A stretch of 40,681 bases of DNA from UBA1550 sp049294435 (GTDB lineage: Bacteria; Patescibacteriota; Minisyncoccia; Phycocordibacterales; UBA1550), in the NCBI GenBank assembly GCA_049294435.1, contig JBAQCU010000028.1, positions 1 to 40,681 of the forward strand, in the 5' to 3' direction. The notes beneath the pieces are model-generated. The model did no database searches and was not told where the DNA came from. It saw only the letters and a list, made by a program, of their open reading frames with translations. Each line of letters opens with the position of its first letter. Position 1 is the first letter of the stretch. A program made the translations under genes and the position numbers. This document shows positions 30,886 through 36,976 of the stretch, piece by piece.

Positions 30886-31269
30886 ATGAAAAAGATTCTC
30901 GGTATAATGTTGTTGGTGATGAGCATCGGTTTCCCTTTTCTTCTTGCGGCTCAAGTTCCAGGTGATGGCGGTGGGACAATTCCACTCGCAAAAGGCGGAA
31001 TATCAAATCCGTTGAAGCCCGATTACGACACATTCCCAAAATTTGTAGCCAAGGTTATAGGAACAGCGGTAGAAATTGTGATGCCATTTGTTGTTCTTGG
31101 TTTCGTTTATTCCGGCTTTCTATTTATCAAAGCCCAAGGGAATCCAGAAGGGCTTAAAGAGGCAAAGAGCGCGATATGGTGGAGTATCGTCGGCGCCTTT
31201 ATCCTTCTTGGAGCATGGGGTTTTGCGCAGATTATCGGCACGACTGTTGAGACGATTACAAATACATAA
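30886..31269 (+). CDS. VirB2/TrbC-like pilin, paralogue 2
   Basis: A 127-residue protein. The signal peptide (1-22, LLAAQ) is followed by a Gly/Pro-rich stretch and two helices (about 58-80 and 95-118) with the loop KAQGNPEGLKEAKSAIWW. The helix-2 motif IVGAFILLGAWGFAQII is shared in form with the next three genes. It has its own leaderless promoter inside the inverted repeat upstream. A pilus or secretion-channel role is inferred from the family. Confidence 0.8.
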   Translation: MKKILGIMLLVMSIGFPFLLAAQVPGDGGGTIPLAKGGISNPLKPDYDTFPKFVAKVIGTAVEIVMPFVVLGFVYSGFLFIKAQGNPEGLKEAKSAIWWSIVGAFILLGAWGFAQIIGTTVETITNT

Positions 31270-31280
31270 TTAAACCAGCT

Positions 31281-31559
31281 ATGGATTTTAAAGCCCTCGT
31301 TGACCTCATTATAGGAGCATTTGTCGAGCCAGCAATGGTCCTCATTTTCTCTGCAACAATAGTTTTTTTTATGTGGAATATTTTTGGGGTTATTAAGAAT
31401 AGCGACAACCCGGAAGAATTGGCAAAGTTTAAAGGAAAAGCAGTATGGGGGATTATAGCCATAGCGGTTATGGTGTCAATGTGGGGGCTAGTGAGATTTA
31501 TCACTGGTTCAATAAATTTAAACACAACTACAGGGATAGAAATCAATGTTGGGCAGTAG
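31281..31559 (+). CDS. VirB2/TrbC-like pilin, paralogue 3 (no signal peptide)
   Basis: A 92-residue protein without a classical signal peptide. Two helices (about 10-33 and 53-75) enclose the polar loop KNSDNPEELAKFKGK, and helix 2 reads AVWGIIAIAVMVSMWGLVRFI. It starts 11 bases after paralogue 2, so the two are probably co-transcribed. The missing signal peptide could mean insertion through YidC or Sec without processing. Confidence 0.78.
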   Translation: MDFKALVDLIIGAFVEPAMVLIFSATIVFFMWNIFGVIKNSDNPEELAKFKGKAVWGIIAIAVMVSMWGLVRFITGSINLNTTTGIEINVGQ

Positions 31560-31673
31560 TAAGTGACAGTTGCCGGCGGGCCTATTGCGCATTCCGCGAG
31601 GGTTTTGTATAATAAAAGTAATACGATCGGGTGTTAGCAGTCGTAGATTATTTATTATTACATTAAAATTTAT

Positions 31674-32030
31674 ATGAAAAAAGTTATTGCTTTCGGTGTT
31701 CTGTTTATGCCATTTTACGCATTTGCTGTTACACAGGACGTTACAAACGTAAACGCACTCATTACATTTTTGGGGGGGTTGCTCAGCTCTGCCACAGTTC
31801 TCATCCTTGCTGCCGCTGTTGTGTATTTCCTATGGAATACATTTAAGTTTGTTATGGCTGCGGGTGATGAGGAAAAGCGCAAAGAAGGACAGCAGGGGAT
31901 TATCTATGGCATCATCGGTATTGCGGTGATGGTGTCGGTTTATGGTTTGGTAAACTTCCTCACCAGCTCCACAGGTCTATCTTCAACCGGCCAGTCTCTA
32001 AATGCTCCGGGGCTTAACCTTCCTCGGTAG
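31674..32030 (+). CDS. VirB2/TrbC-like pilin, paralogue 4
   Basis: A 118-residue protein. The signal peptide (1-18, YAFA) is followed by two helices (about 28-55 and 75-98), the loop MAAGDEEKRKEGQQ and the helix-2 motif GIIYGIIGIAVMVSVYGLVNFL. A Ser/Thr/Leu-rich tail ends the chain. A TATAAT lies about 60 bp upstream and a TAAAAT four bases before the ATG. A pilin-like structural role is inferred. Confidence 0.8.
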   Translation: MKKVIAFGVLFMPFYAFAVTQDVTNVNALITFLGGLLSSATVLILAAAVVYFLWNTFKFVMAAGDEEKRKEGQQGIIYGIIGIAVMVSVYGLVNFLTSSTGLSSTGQSLNAPGLNLPR

Positions 32031-32063
32031 CATATAGAGTCTTTACAATGTTTCTCTATCATT

Positions 32064-32312
32064 ATGAACATCATTGAGAGAGTAAATGCGTACATCCTAG
32101 AGCCACTCATCGAGCTTCTTTTTGCGTTTGGCATAGGATACTTTCTTTACGGTGTGATGAAGTTTGTTCTTAATCAGGATAATGAAGAAGCTCAGGAGGA
32201 GGGGAAGAAGCATATGCTTTGGGGGATTATCGGCATTGCCATCATGGTGAGTGCGTGGGGGATTCTACACTTCATAGACTTAACAGTCTCCGGTATATAC
32301 AGACAACTTTGA
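32064..32312 (+). CDS. VirB2/TrbC-like pilin, paralogue 5, ending inside a repeat
   Basis: An 82-residue protein without a signal peptide. Helices lie at about 12-34 and 51-72, with the loop VLNQDNEEAQEEGKKH and the motif MLWGIIGIAIMVSAWGILHFI. The last two codons and the stop (CTT TGA) are the first bases of a REP-like element (32307-32458), so the original C-terminus may have been replaced. TACAAT lies 14 bases before the ATG. Confidence 0.78.
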   Translation: MNIIERVNAYILEPLIELLFAFGIGYFLYGVMKFVLNQDNEEAQEEGKKHMLWGIIGIAIMVSAWGILHFIDLTVSGIYRQL

Positions 32313-32458
32313 ATTACGAAACTCTATTTTTGTCTTTGCGAGGAGGTGTTAGCGTCCAAGACGTGAATTTGCTAATTCACCGACGTGGCAATCTATGGGA
32401 ACTGGATTGCTTCGAGTACTCGCAAAGACGAGATTAATAGTAGTTTTGTAATTCAAAG
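32307..32458. repeat. REP-like palindromic element, copy 3, with a cassette inside
   Basis: The arms CTTTGAATTACGAAACT (32307-32323) and AGTTTTGTAATTCAAAG (32442-32458) match the arms of the element at the start of the window. The TGTCTTTGCGAG core faces CTCGCAAAGACG. A 27-nt cassette, CGTCCAAGACG (32353-32363) and TGAATTTGCTAATTCA (32364-32379), is inserted between GCGAGGAG and ACGTGGCAATC, where copy 1 has only a short hairpin. Confidence 0.75.
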
Positions 32459-32482
32459 TAACAAGTAATTGTTCCTAATGAC

Positions 32483-32515
32483 AAAAAAAAGCCCGCAGGA
32501 ATTGCTCCCGCGGGC
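32483..32515 (-). terminator. Terminator of the SPFH operon
   Basis: On the minus strand GCCCGCGGGAG, loop, CTGCGGGC followed by TTTTTTTT. It lies 25 bases after the stop of the minus-strand gene at 32540. Confidence 0.85.
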
Positions 32516-32539
32516 TTGTGTGCTTTAATTGCAAATTAA

Positions 32540-33502
32540 CTACATTGTGGTCATTGTGACATCCACCGGCACAGGCCCGAAACCCCTATCCGCTGAATCA
32601 ATTCCCCAACTCGCCCCAAAGCTGTAAATAACAAAAATGAGGTCGGCAGGAAAGTGAAGCTTGGAATTTGGAAGCTTCAAGAAACGTTCCCTGTATCTTA
32701 CGATACCTGGCGCTCCTGGAATTGTTGTAACGAGGCATTTGGTATTTTGGTATGAACCCCAATACCACCTGTTTCCATTACGGTCTACTTCCAACCCATT
32801 GCCATTTTCAGTTTCACACATGCGGTAGCCATCGTGTTCAACTTGAGAGATGCACCCTTGCGGACAGTTGAACGATATTTTTTCAATAACCCTTGCCCCG
32901 CGCGGTGTTTCCGCTTTTTGGAAATTGCCACCTGGAACAGCATATAGCGGTTGCTTCGTCGTTTTCAGAATGGCTCGTGGCGACCGAGTCGATTGACGTA
33001 TTGCCGACGGTTGCGGTGGAGGTGTTTTCCCGAAGTTGATGACGGCACTTTCCAGGCTTTCTTGTGCAACTGTCAGATTTTTGTTTATGAGACTCCAACC
33101 TGCGTTACGTATCGGCACAACCTGAGAGAAAACTAAAGTGAGTCCATAGAAGAAAATAATACCGTACAGAATTGTTGTTTCCATCCAGCTTACTTTCTCG
33201 TCAAACGAGTAAACCCCCCAGATTATGTGAACTCCCAGCATAGATATAATACCTGCCAAGAGATAAACATTTTCCGGTGAACTTTCACCACTGGTTGATT
33301 TTGGCATTGAAGCCCCAGCAACCAGCATCACTACCACAGAAAGAATGATGAGCCAGACTCTCTTTTTTGAGTTTGGATTATCCTTTTCCCACCACCTCGT
33401 GACGAAGTTTCCTTCGTCACCGTTCAGTTCCTTTTTTATGGGTACTGGGGCTTTTTTGTAACCATGCAACTCGTTCAACTTGTCACGACTGTTTTTAAGC
33501 AT
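32540..33502 (-). CDS. Unknown membrane protein of the SPFH operon
   Basis: A 320-residue protein. A basic N-terminal domain is followed by three hydrophobic helices (about 47-66, 79-96 and 107-127). A large, probably exposed C-terminal part contains a cysteine cluster (FNCPQGCISQ, YRMCETENGNG, NTKCLVT) and an RNGNRWYWGSY segment. I do not recognise a family. It begins with AGGAGG seven bases before ATG and follows the SPFH gene by 15 bases, so the two probably form one operon and one membrane complex. Confidence 0.78.
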   Translation of the reverse strand: MLKNSRDKLNELHGYKKAPVPIKKELNGDEGNFVTRWWEKDNPNSKKRVWLIILSVVVMLVAGASMPKSTSGESSPENVYLLAGIISMLGVHIIWGVYSFDEKVSWMETTILYGIIFFYGLTLVFSQVVPIRNAGWSLINKNLTVAQESLESAVINFGKTPPPQPSAIRQSTRSPRAILKTTKQPLYAVPGGNFQKAETPRGARVIEKISFNCPQGCISQVEHDGYRMCETENGNGLEVDRNGNRWYWGSYQNTKCLVTTIPGAPGIVRYRERFLKLPNSKLHFPADLIFVIYSFGASWGIDSADRGFGPVPVDVTMTTM

Positions 33503-33517
33503 TGTGCCCTCCTATTT

Positions 33518-34651
33518 CTAAGTTGTTTTTGGATTTACCACAATAGCTGGCGAAGGTTGTTCACCGCCAAGACTTAAGAAGCTTCCTTTAAAACCAGAAA
33601 CTCCTTCCATCTTTAGTTGCTCCTGCAATGCCTGGATTCCTCCGGGGAATTTCTCCGCCGAAGCCAGTCTAGCACCGAGCGCGGCCGCATTTGCATTGCC
33701 AATTGCTTTTATCCCTTCTCCGCGTTGTACATCCGCTGATGCCTCAAGTCGAGCAACCTCTAGTGCCATAGTTGCCACCTGTGCCTCCTTCGATTCCACT
33801 GATAGGTCAAAACTGATGAAATCAACCTTGTGTATTGCAACACCCCAAATTTTCGGGATACCCTCAGTGGTAGTTTTCCGCTCACTATCTTCTGTAACAC
33901 TATCGTTGAGTCGCATAATCGTTTCCGAAAATGGATTTCCTGGACCTTCCTTTTCCATTGCGCGGAATGTGTCGAGAGTTTTGTCCCGACAAAGGTCGGT
34001 AATAGCTCCATTGATGGCCGCGTCTACGAGTGTAAGATACGTTCCCTTGAAAACAAAAACAGGAATTAGGGGATGCACCACACGTAGTGTTACAAGGGCG
34101 AGAATATCGATTTGAAGATTGCCGGCAATTTCCACAGTTTTTGCATGAATCGGGTACGTTGCAAACAAGAAGAGAGAGTTTACATATTCCTTACGATGTT
34201 CCAGCAGGTATGTGCCCTCTCCTTTTTGAGCGTCGCCCTTTACGAGCTTAGTCCACTCAAAAATCCATACATGAATCTGCCTTAATGAATAGAACCAGCT
34301 AACCCAGTAGATTCCAAAAAAGCTTGGCGTGTAAACTGCATTAGATACATTGTTGTCGTCAAGTTCTTCTTTGACCACAGTTTCTGTACTCTCGTCGTAC
34401 CACCACCCAGTACCCTTTAGATTGGCAAGTACTTTGAGGCATGAGTCACCTTCTACCACAAACTTTATTTCGCCCGTTGGAATAAGCGCCGTCTCTTTGT
34501 CGCTTGGTGCGACAGAAATCAGCCATCCTATTGTGCAGGTCATGATAACCAGACATAGAACAATTGCCATCCAAAAAGGTATTTGTATTAAGCTCCATAT
34601 CATTGCAACAACAAGAGCGAGCAGAACCAAAAACTTAATGATTATCGTCAT
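33518..34651 (-). CDS. SPFH/Band 7 domain membrane protein
   Basis: A 377-residue protein. Two N-terminal hydrophobic helices (about 3-45) are followed by a divergent Band 7 domain (about 50-265: DKETALIPTGEIKFVVEGD...FATYPIHAKTVEIAGNLQIDILALVTLRVVHPLIPVF). A helical segment (about 270-345) contains VESKEAQVATMALEVARLEA and an Ala/Gly-rich stretch, the usual SPFH oligomerisation arm. Such proteins form large membrane cages or microdomains. It starts with AGGAGG and a strong promoter (TTGACT, 17 bp, TATAAT), unlike most genes here. Confidence 0.88.
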   Translation of the reverse strand: MTIIIKFLVLLALVVAMIWSLIQIPFWMAIVLCLVIMTCTIGWLISVAPSDKETALIPTGEIKFVVEGDSCLKVLANLKGTGWWYDESTETVVKEELDDNNVSNAVYTPSFFGIYWVSWFYSLRQIHVWIFEWTKLVKGDAQKGEGTYLLEHRKEYVNSLFLFATYPIHAKTVEIAGNLQIDILALVTLRVVHPLIPVFVFKGTYLTLVDAAINGAITDLCRDKTLDTFRAMEKEGPGNPFSETIMRLNDSVTEDSERKTTTEGIPKIWGVAIHKVDFISFDLSVESKEAQVATMALEVARLEASADVQRGEGIKAIGNANAAALGARLASAEKFPGGIQALQEQLKMEGVSGFKGSFLSLGGEQPSPAIVVNPKTT

Positions 34652-34709
34652 TTCAGCCTCCTATAAGTAAGTTTAATTTGCAATTATCAAAGATCGATAA
34701 CCTATTTAC

Positions 34710-34738
34710 ATTATAGCAAATTTTGCTGAAAAAGTCAA
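34710..34738 (-). promoter_or_regulatory. Promoter of the SPFH operon
   Basis: TTGACT (complement of 34733-34738), 17-bp spacer, TATAAT (complement of 34710-34715). The leader is about 55 bases and ends in AGGAGG before the ATG. Confidence 0.8.
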
Positions 34739-34802
34739 GCCTACGCGAACGGCGGGAAAGGCTTATGGAATATGGTAAAATTGAACATCGCGAGCATGTT
34801 TG

Positions 34803-34829
34803 CGCCCAAGGCGTGAATCAGCTGATTCA
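34803..34829. repeat. 27-nt two-hairpin cassette beside tRNA-Leu(CAG)
   Basis: CGCCCAAGGCG (34803-34813) and TGAATCAGCTGATTCA (34814-34829), followed by GGAATTGGTATA. That last string resembles the D-arm of the neighbouring tRNA-Leu genes (GAAATTGGTATAC), as it also does at 35881-35892. The interval 34739-34859 shows no gene. Confidence 0.65.
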
Positions 34830-34859
34830 GGAATTGGTATATTAGAACTGTCAAAATTT

Positions 34860-34943
34860 GCTGGAGTGGTGAAATTGGTATACACATAGTGTTCAGAACG
34901 CTACGAGCGAAAGCTCATGCGGGTTCAAGTCCCGCCTCCAGCA
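34860..34943 (+). tRNA. tRNA-Leu (anticodon CAG)
   Basis: Acceptor GCTGGAG pairs with CTCCAGC (34936-34942), discriminator A. The D-arm contains GAAATTGGTATAC. The anticodon loop TTCAGAA is in stem TAGTG/CGCTA. A long variable arm (CGAGCGAAAGCTCAT) is typical of Leu. The T-arm is GCGGG-TTCAAGT-CCCGC. CCA is not encoded. It reads leucine CUG codons. Confidence 0.93.
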
Positions 34944-34958
34944 CTAGGTAAAAATTAA

Positions 34959-35009
34959 GAGACTCACACAAAATTGTGTCTAGTATAGACACAATTTTGT
35001 GTGAGTCTC
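34959..35009. terminator. Perfect 22-bp hairpin after tRNA-Leu(CAG)
   Basis: The left arm 34959-34980 starts GAGACTCACACAAAATTG and ends TGTC; the right arm 34988-35009 is its exact complement; the loop is TAGTATA. ATTTT follows on the plus strand. It may end the tRNA transcript, though its length and perfection are unusual for a simple terminator. Confidence 0.65.
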
Positions 35010-35041
35010 ATTTTAAATACCGTACCACAACCAATTTTTCC

Positions 35042-35085
35042 CCCATACACTTATGGTACGCTATAGCGTATAATAGGTGTATGGG
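35042..35085 (+). promoter_or_regulatory. 44-bp concentric dyad covering the regulator promoter and start codon
   Basis: The central perfect palindrome TACGCTATAGCGTA (35057-35070) is nested in CCCATACAC (35042-35050) and GTGTATGGG (35077-35085), all centred at 35063.5; 19 of 22 positions are symmetric. The dyad overlaps TATAAT (35069-35074), which is six bases before ATG 35081. It is a strong candidate operator for autoregulation of a leaderless gene. Confidence 0.75.
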
Positions 35086-35650
35086 ATATTTAGAAGAAGA
35101 GTCGAAAAAAAGATCAAAAAAAGGAGAAATACAAAAGGTTATTCTTGAGGCAGTTGCAGTCGCTGGAATCCTAAGTATTGCTCTCGTCGCTCCAAATGTT
35201 CTAGTTGCGCTACGTAAACTTGGAGTTGATGTATCAGGGCGGAAAAAAGAAATTGTTAGCAGATCAAGGAAAAAACTTATTGATATGGGTCTGCTCGAGT
35301 ATAATTCACACGGATATGTGCGTCTTACAAAAAAGGGGGAACAAAAGCTTCATGATCTTGAGCGTAATAATTATAAGATTCCTAAACCCAAAAAATGGGA
35401 CAAGAAATGGCGCGTGCTTATTTTTGACATAAAAGAAGAAAGAAAATCACTAAGAGATAGGTTACGAAGAACTTTGTTTACAATTGGGTTCGTTCGGCTA
35501 CAGGATAGTGTCTGGGTTTACCCATATGACTGCGAGGACATCATAACCTTGTTTAAAGCTGACTTTAAAATCGGTAAGGATCTGCTCTATATGGTTGTTG
35601 ATATGATAGAGAATGATAAATGGCTGAGGAAGAATTTTGAGTTAAAATAG
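35081..35650 (+). CDS. PaaX-like transcriptional regulator with Cas2-fold C-terminal domain
   Basis: A 189-residue protein. The N-terminal half has a helical segment and a winged-helix-like part (about 60-90: SRSRKKLIDMGLLEYNSHGYVRLTKKGEQKL). The C-terminal domain (about 107-185) begins KKWRVLIFDIKEERKSLRDRLRR and continues GFVRLQDSVWVYPYD, the ferredoxin-like PaaX/Cas2 fold. It is sometimes labelled Cas2, but it carries a DNA-binding half and no CRISPR array or cas gene is present, so regulator is the better call. ATG 35081 lies six bases after TATAAT; upstream frame extension would pass through the dyad. Confidence 0.82.
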   Translation: MGYLEEESKKRSKKGEIQKVILEAVAVAGILSIALVAPNVLVALRKLGVDVSGRKKEIVSRSRKKLIDMGLLEYNSHGYVRLTKKGEQKLHDLERNNYKIPKPKKWDKKWRVLIFDIKEERKSLRDRLRRTLFTIGFVRLQDSVWVYPYDCEDIITLFKADFKIGKDLLYMVVDMIENDKWLRKNFELK

Positions 35651-35745
35651 GCACAGATTAATATTATGTGAATGCGCAGAAGCGCATTAGATTAAAATCA
35701 AAGAAGTTTGATCTTGATTTACATGGCAAGTTATCTTTCTCAAAG

Positions 35746-35828
35746 TGCTGGAGGGGAGACTTGAACTCCCATGGGTTATCCCCGTCTGCTCCTAAGGCAG
35801 GTGCGTATACCAATTTCGCCACTCCAGC
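35746..35828 (-). tRNA. tRNA-Leu (anticodon TAG)
   Basis: On the minus strand, acceptor GCTGGAG with CTCCAGC, D-arm TGGCGAAATTGGTATACGCA, anticodon loop CTTAGGA, long variable arm (GGGGATAACCC region) and T-arm GGGAG-TTCAAGT-CTCCC. Discriminator A, CCA not encoded. It reads leucine CUA (and probably other CUN) codons. Confidence 0.92.
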
Positions 35829-35871
35829 ATATATTTAATTATCTACATTCTGCCCTAAGTAAGCACAAAAG

Positions 35872-35960
35872 GTAGGTGCGTATACCAATTTCCGAATCAG
35901 CTGATTCGTGGCTAGGCCATAAAAGTCAGCAGACTCACGTCCTGGACGACTCCAGCATAT
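35872..35960 (-). pseudogene. tRNA-Leu 5' fragment split by two hairpin cassettes
   Basis: On the minus strand the sequence reads ATATGCTGGAGT, then 56 bases of cassette, then GAAATTGGTATACGCACCT: the first 30 or so bases of the adjacent tRNA-Leu(TAG) with an insert replacing GGC of the D-stem. The insert is CGTCCAGGACG, AGTCTGCTGACT, TGGCCTAGCCA and CGAATCAGCTGATTCG (35893-35948). No anticodon or T-arm follows, so it is a dead copy. Confidence 0.75.
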
Positions 35961-36011
35961 GGATACAAGGTACACTAATTTGTATGTGGTCACAAGCAAA
36001 TTACGTGTCTT

Positions 36012-36120
36012 TGTGGTCACAGGTTACTAAGTGTTCTCGGATGATCGCGCCTCAGTCGACACTGCGCGATGCGATTTTGCAAAATCGCCTGCGAGCACTA
36101 AGTACCTTCGACCCCGCCTC
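36012..36120. repeat. Inter-tRNA repeat, copy 1
   Basis: TGTGGTCACAGGTTACTAAG+T (36012-36032) and ACTAAGTACCTTCGACCCCG+CCTC (36097-36120) recur exactly at 36429-36449 and 36477-36500. The 64 bases between differ from the 27 bases in the other copy and contain the palindrome GCGATTTTGCAAAATCGC. The 413-bp gap between tRNA-Leu(TAG) and tRNA-Lys holds this repeat, the tRNA fragment and a 20-bp hairpin, and no gene. Confidence 0.7.
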
Positions 36121-36189
36121 GCCTGTCTCGCTACACTCGACATGGCTCCGGCTCGCACAACGGCACACAAGCAAAGCAGTTTGCTTGTT

Positions 36190-36233
36190 AAGACAAAAGA
36201 ATGTTTGAGTAAGCTCAAACATTCTTTTGTCTT
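36190..36233. terminator. Perfect 20-bp hairpin after tRNA-Lys
   Basis: AAGACAAAAGAATGTTTGAG (36190-36209), loop TAAG, exact complement to 36233. It lies seven bases downstream of tRNA-Lys on the minus strand. It parallels the 22-bp hairpin after tRNA-Leu(CAG). Confidence 0.65.
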
Positions 36234-36240
36234 ACCGTTG

Positions 36241-36313
36241 TGCGCCCAGTAGGAGTCGAACCTACGACCGTCTCCTTAAGAGGGAGCTGCTCTACCAACT
36301 GAGCTATGGGCGC
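36241..36313 (-). tRNA. tRNA-Lys (anticodon CTT)
   Basis: On the minus strand, acceptor GCGCCCA with TGGGCGC, D-arm TAGCTCAGTTGGTAGAGCA, anticodon loop CTCTTAA, T-arm GTAGG-TTCGACT-CCTAC, discriminator A, CCA not encoded. It reads AAG. Confidence 0.93.
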
Positions 36314-36372
36314 ATGAGAGTGATGCTATCATAAAAATGATAAATCCTCAAATTTTTCCGGGACGGGACTCG

Positions 36373-36500
36373 GTCACGAGTTACTAATTCGCTACGCTTT
36401 TTCTGGCGAGCAAGCTCGACTAATCTTGTGTGGTCACAGGTTACTAAGTCTGCTCAGGTGAGTACACCTTGTGCGGACTAAGTACCTTCGACCCCGCCTC
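36373..36500. repeat. Inter-tRNA repeat, copy 2 plus a degenerate third copy
   Basis: Copy 2: TGTGGTCACAGGTTACTAAG+T (36429-36449), 27 variable bases, ACTAAGTACCTTCGACCCCG+CCTC (36477-36500). Just upstream, GGTCACGAGTTACTAA (from 36374) and ACTAATC (from 36419) look like a decayed copy around a GGCGAGCAAGCTC hairpin. The preceding CCGGGACGGGACTCG resembles the 3' half of tRNA-Leu(TAA). Confidence 0.6.
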
Positions 36501-36581
36501 AGCTCCCTCGCACAAGCCTCGGGATGCTTCCGGCCGACCCAGCTAAAAAACACTGCGCAGGCACTGTTTTTCTTTACGCTG

Positions 36582-36662
36582 TGTCCGGGATGGGACTCGA
36601 ACCCATAAGCCTTGCGGCGGGAAATTTTAAGTCTCCTGTGTATACCATTCCACCACCCGGAC
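36582..36662 (-). tRNA. tRNA-Leu (anticodon TAA)
   Basis: On the minus strand, acceptor GTCCGGG with CCCGGAC, D-arm GTGGAATGGTATACACA, anticodon loop CTTAAAA in stem GGAGA/TTTCC, variable arm CCGCCGCAAGGC region, T-arm TGGG-TTCGAGT-CCCA, discriminator A, CCA not encoded. It reads UUA. Confidence 0.92.
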
Positions 36663-36735
36663 GTTTTGTTCTCGACAGGGAGCGAGTTCGGTTCTCGCTC
36701 TCACGCCAAGAAAATTCTTAATAGAATTTTCTTTG

Positions 36736-36807
36736 AGGCGTGGGCGAGAATCGAACTCGCGTGTAGAGGTTTTGCAAACCACTGCCTTACCACTTGGCTA
36801 CCACGCC
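36736..36807 (-). tRNA. tRNA-Cys (anticodon GCA)
   Basis: On the minus strand, acceptor GGCGTGG with CCACGCC, D-arm AGCCAAGTGGTAAGGCA, anticodon loop TTGCAAA, T-arm GCGAG-TTCGATT-CTCGC, discriminator T, CCA not encoded. It reads UGC/UGU. Confidence 0.93.
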
Positions 36808-36821
36808 TTTGATTACCTTTG

Positions 36822-36973
36822 ACATGTGACAATTAACAGTTGAAAGAAATGCTGTAATGCCACACGTTGCTTCTCATTTGTACCACACGAAACACATTTT
36901 TCAAAATGAGTTTCGTCAAATGTCACATGTTTTTCGTTGATAATTTTTGCAAAGCAAAAATTATCAACGAAAA
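36822..36973. repeat. Nested hairpins downstream of rbfA
   Basis: ACATGTGACA (36822-36831) mirrors TGTCACATGT (36921-36930). Inside is ACGAAAC...GTTTCGT (36887-36916). Adjacent is the perfect 20-bp hairpin TTTTCGTTGATAATTTTTGC, AAA, complement (36931-36973). GTCAAATGTCACATGT (36915-36930) recurs exactly at 23093-23108, beside the rpsA stop. The 3' ends of two translation genes thus share this word. Confidence 0.6.
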
Positions 36974-36976
36974 TGG

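Noticed and set aside
35081..35650. Cas2-like domain as a sign of a CRISPR-Cas system
   Set aside because: The domain is fused to a DNA-binding N-terminal half as in PaaX-type regulators. No direct-repeat array, cas1 or effector gene is present in the window.
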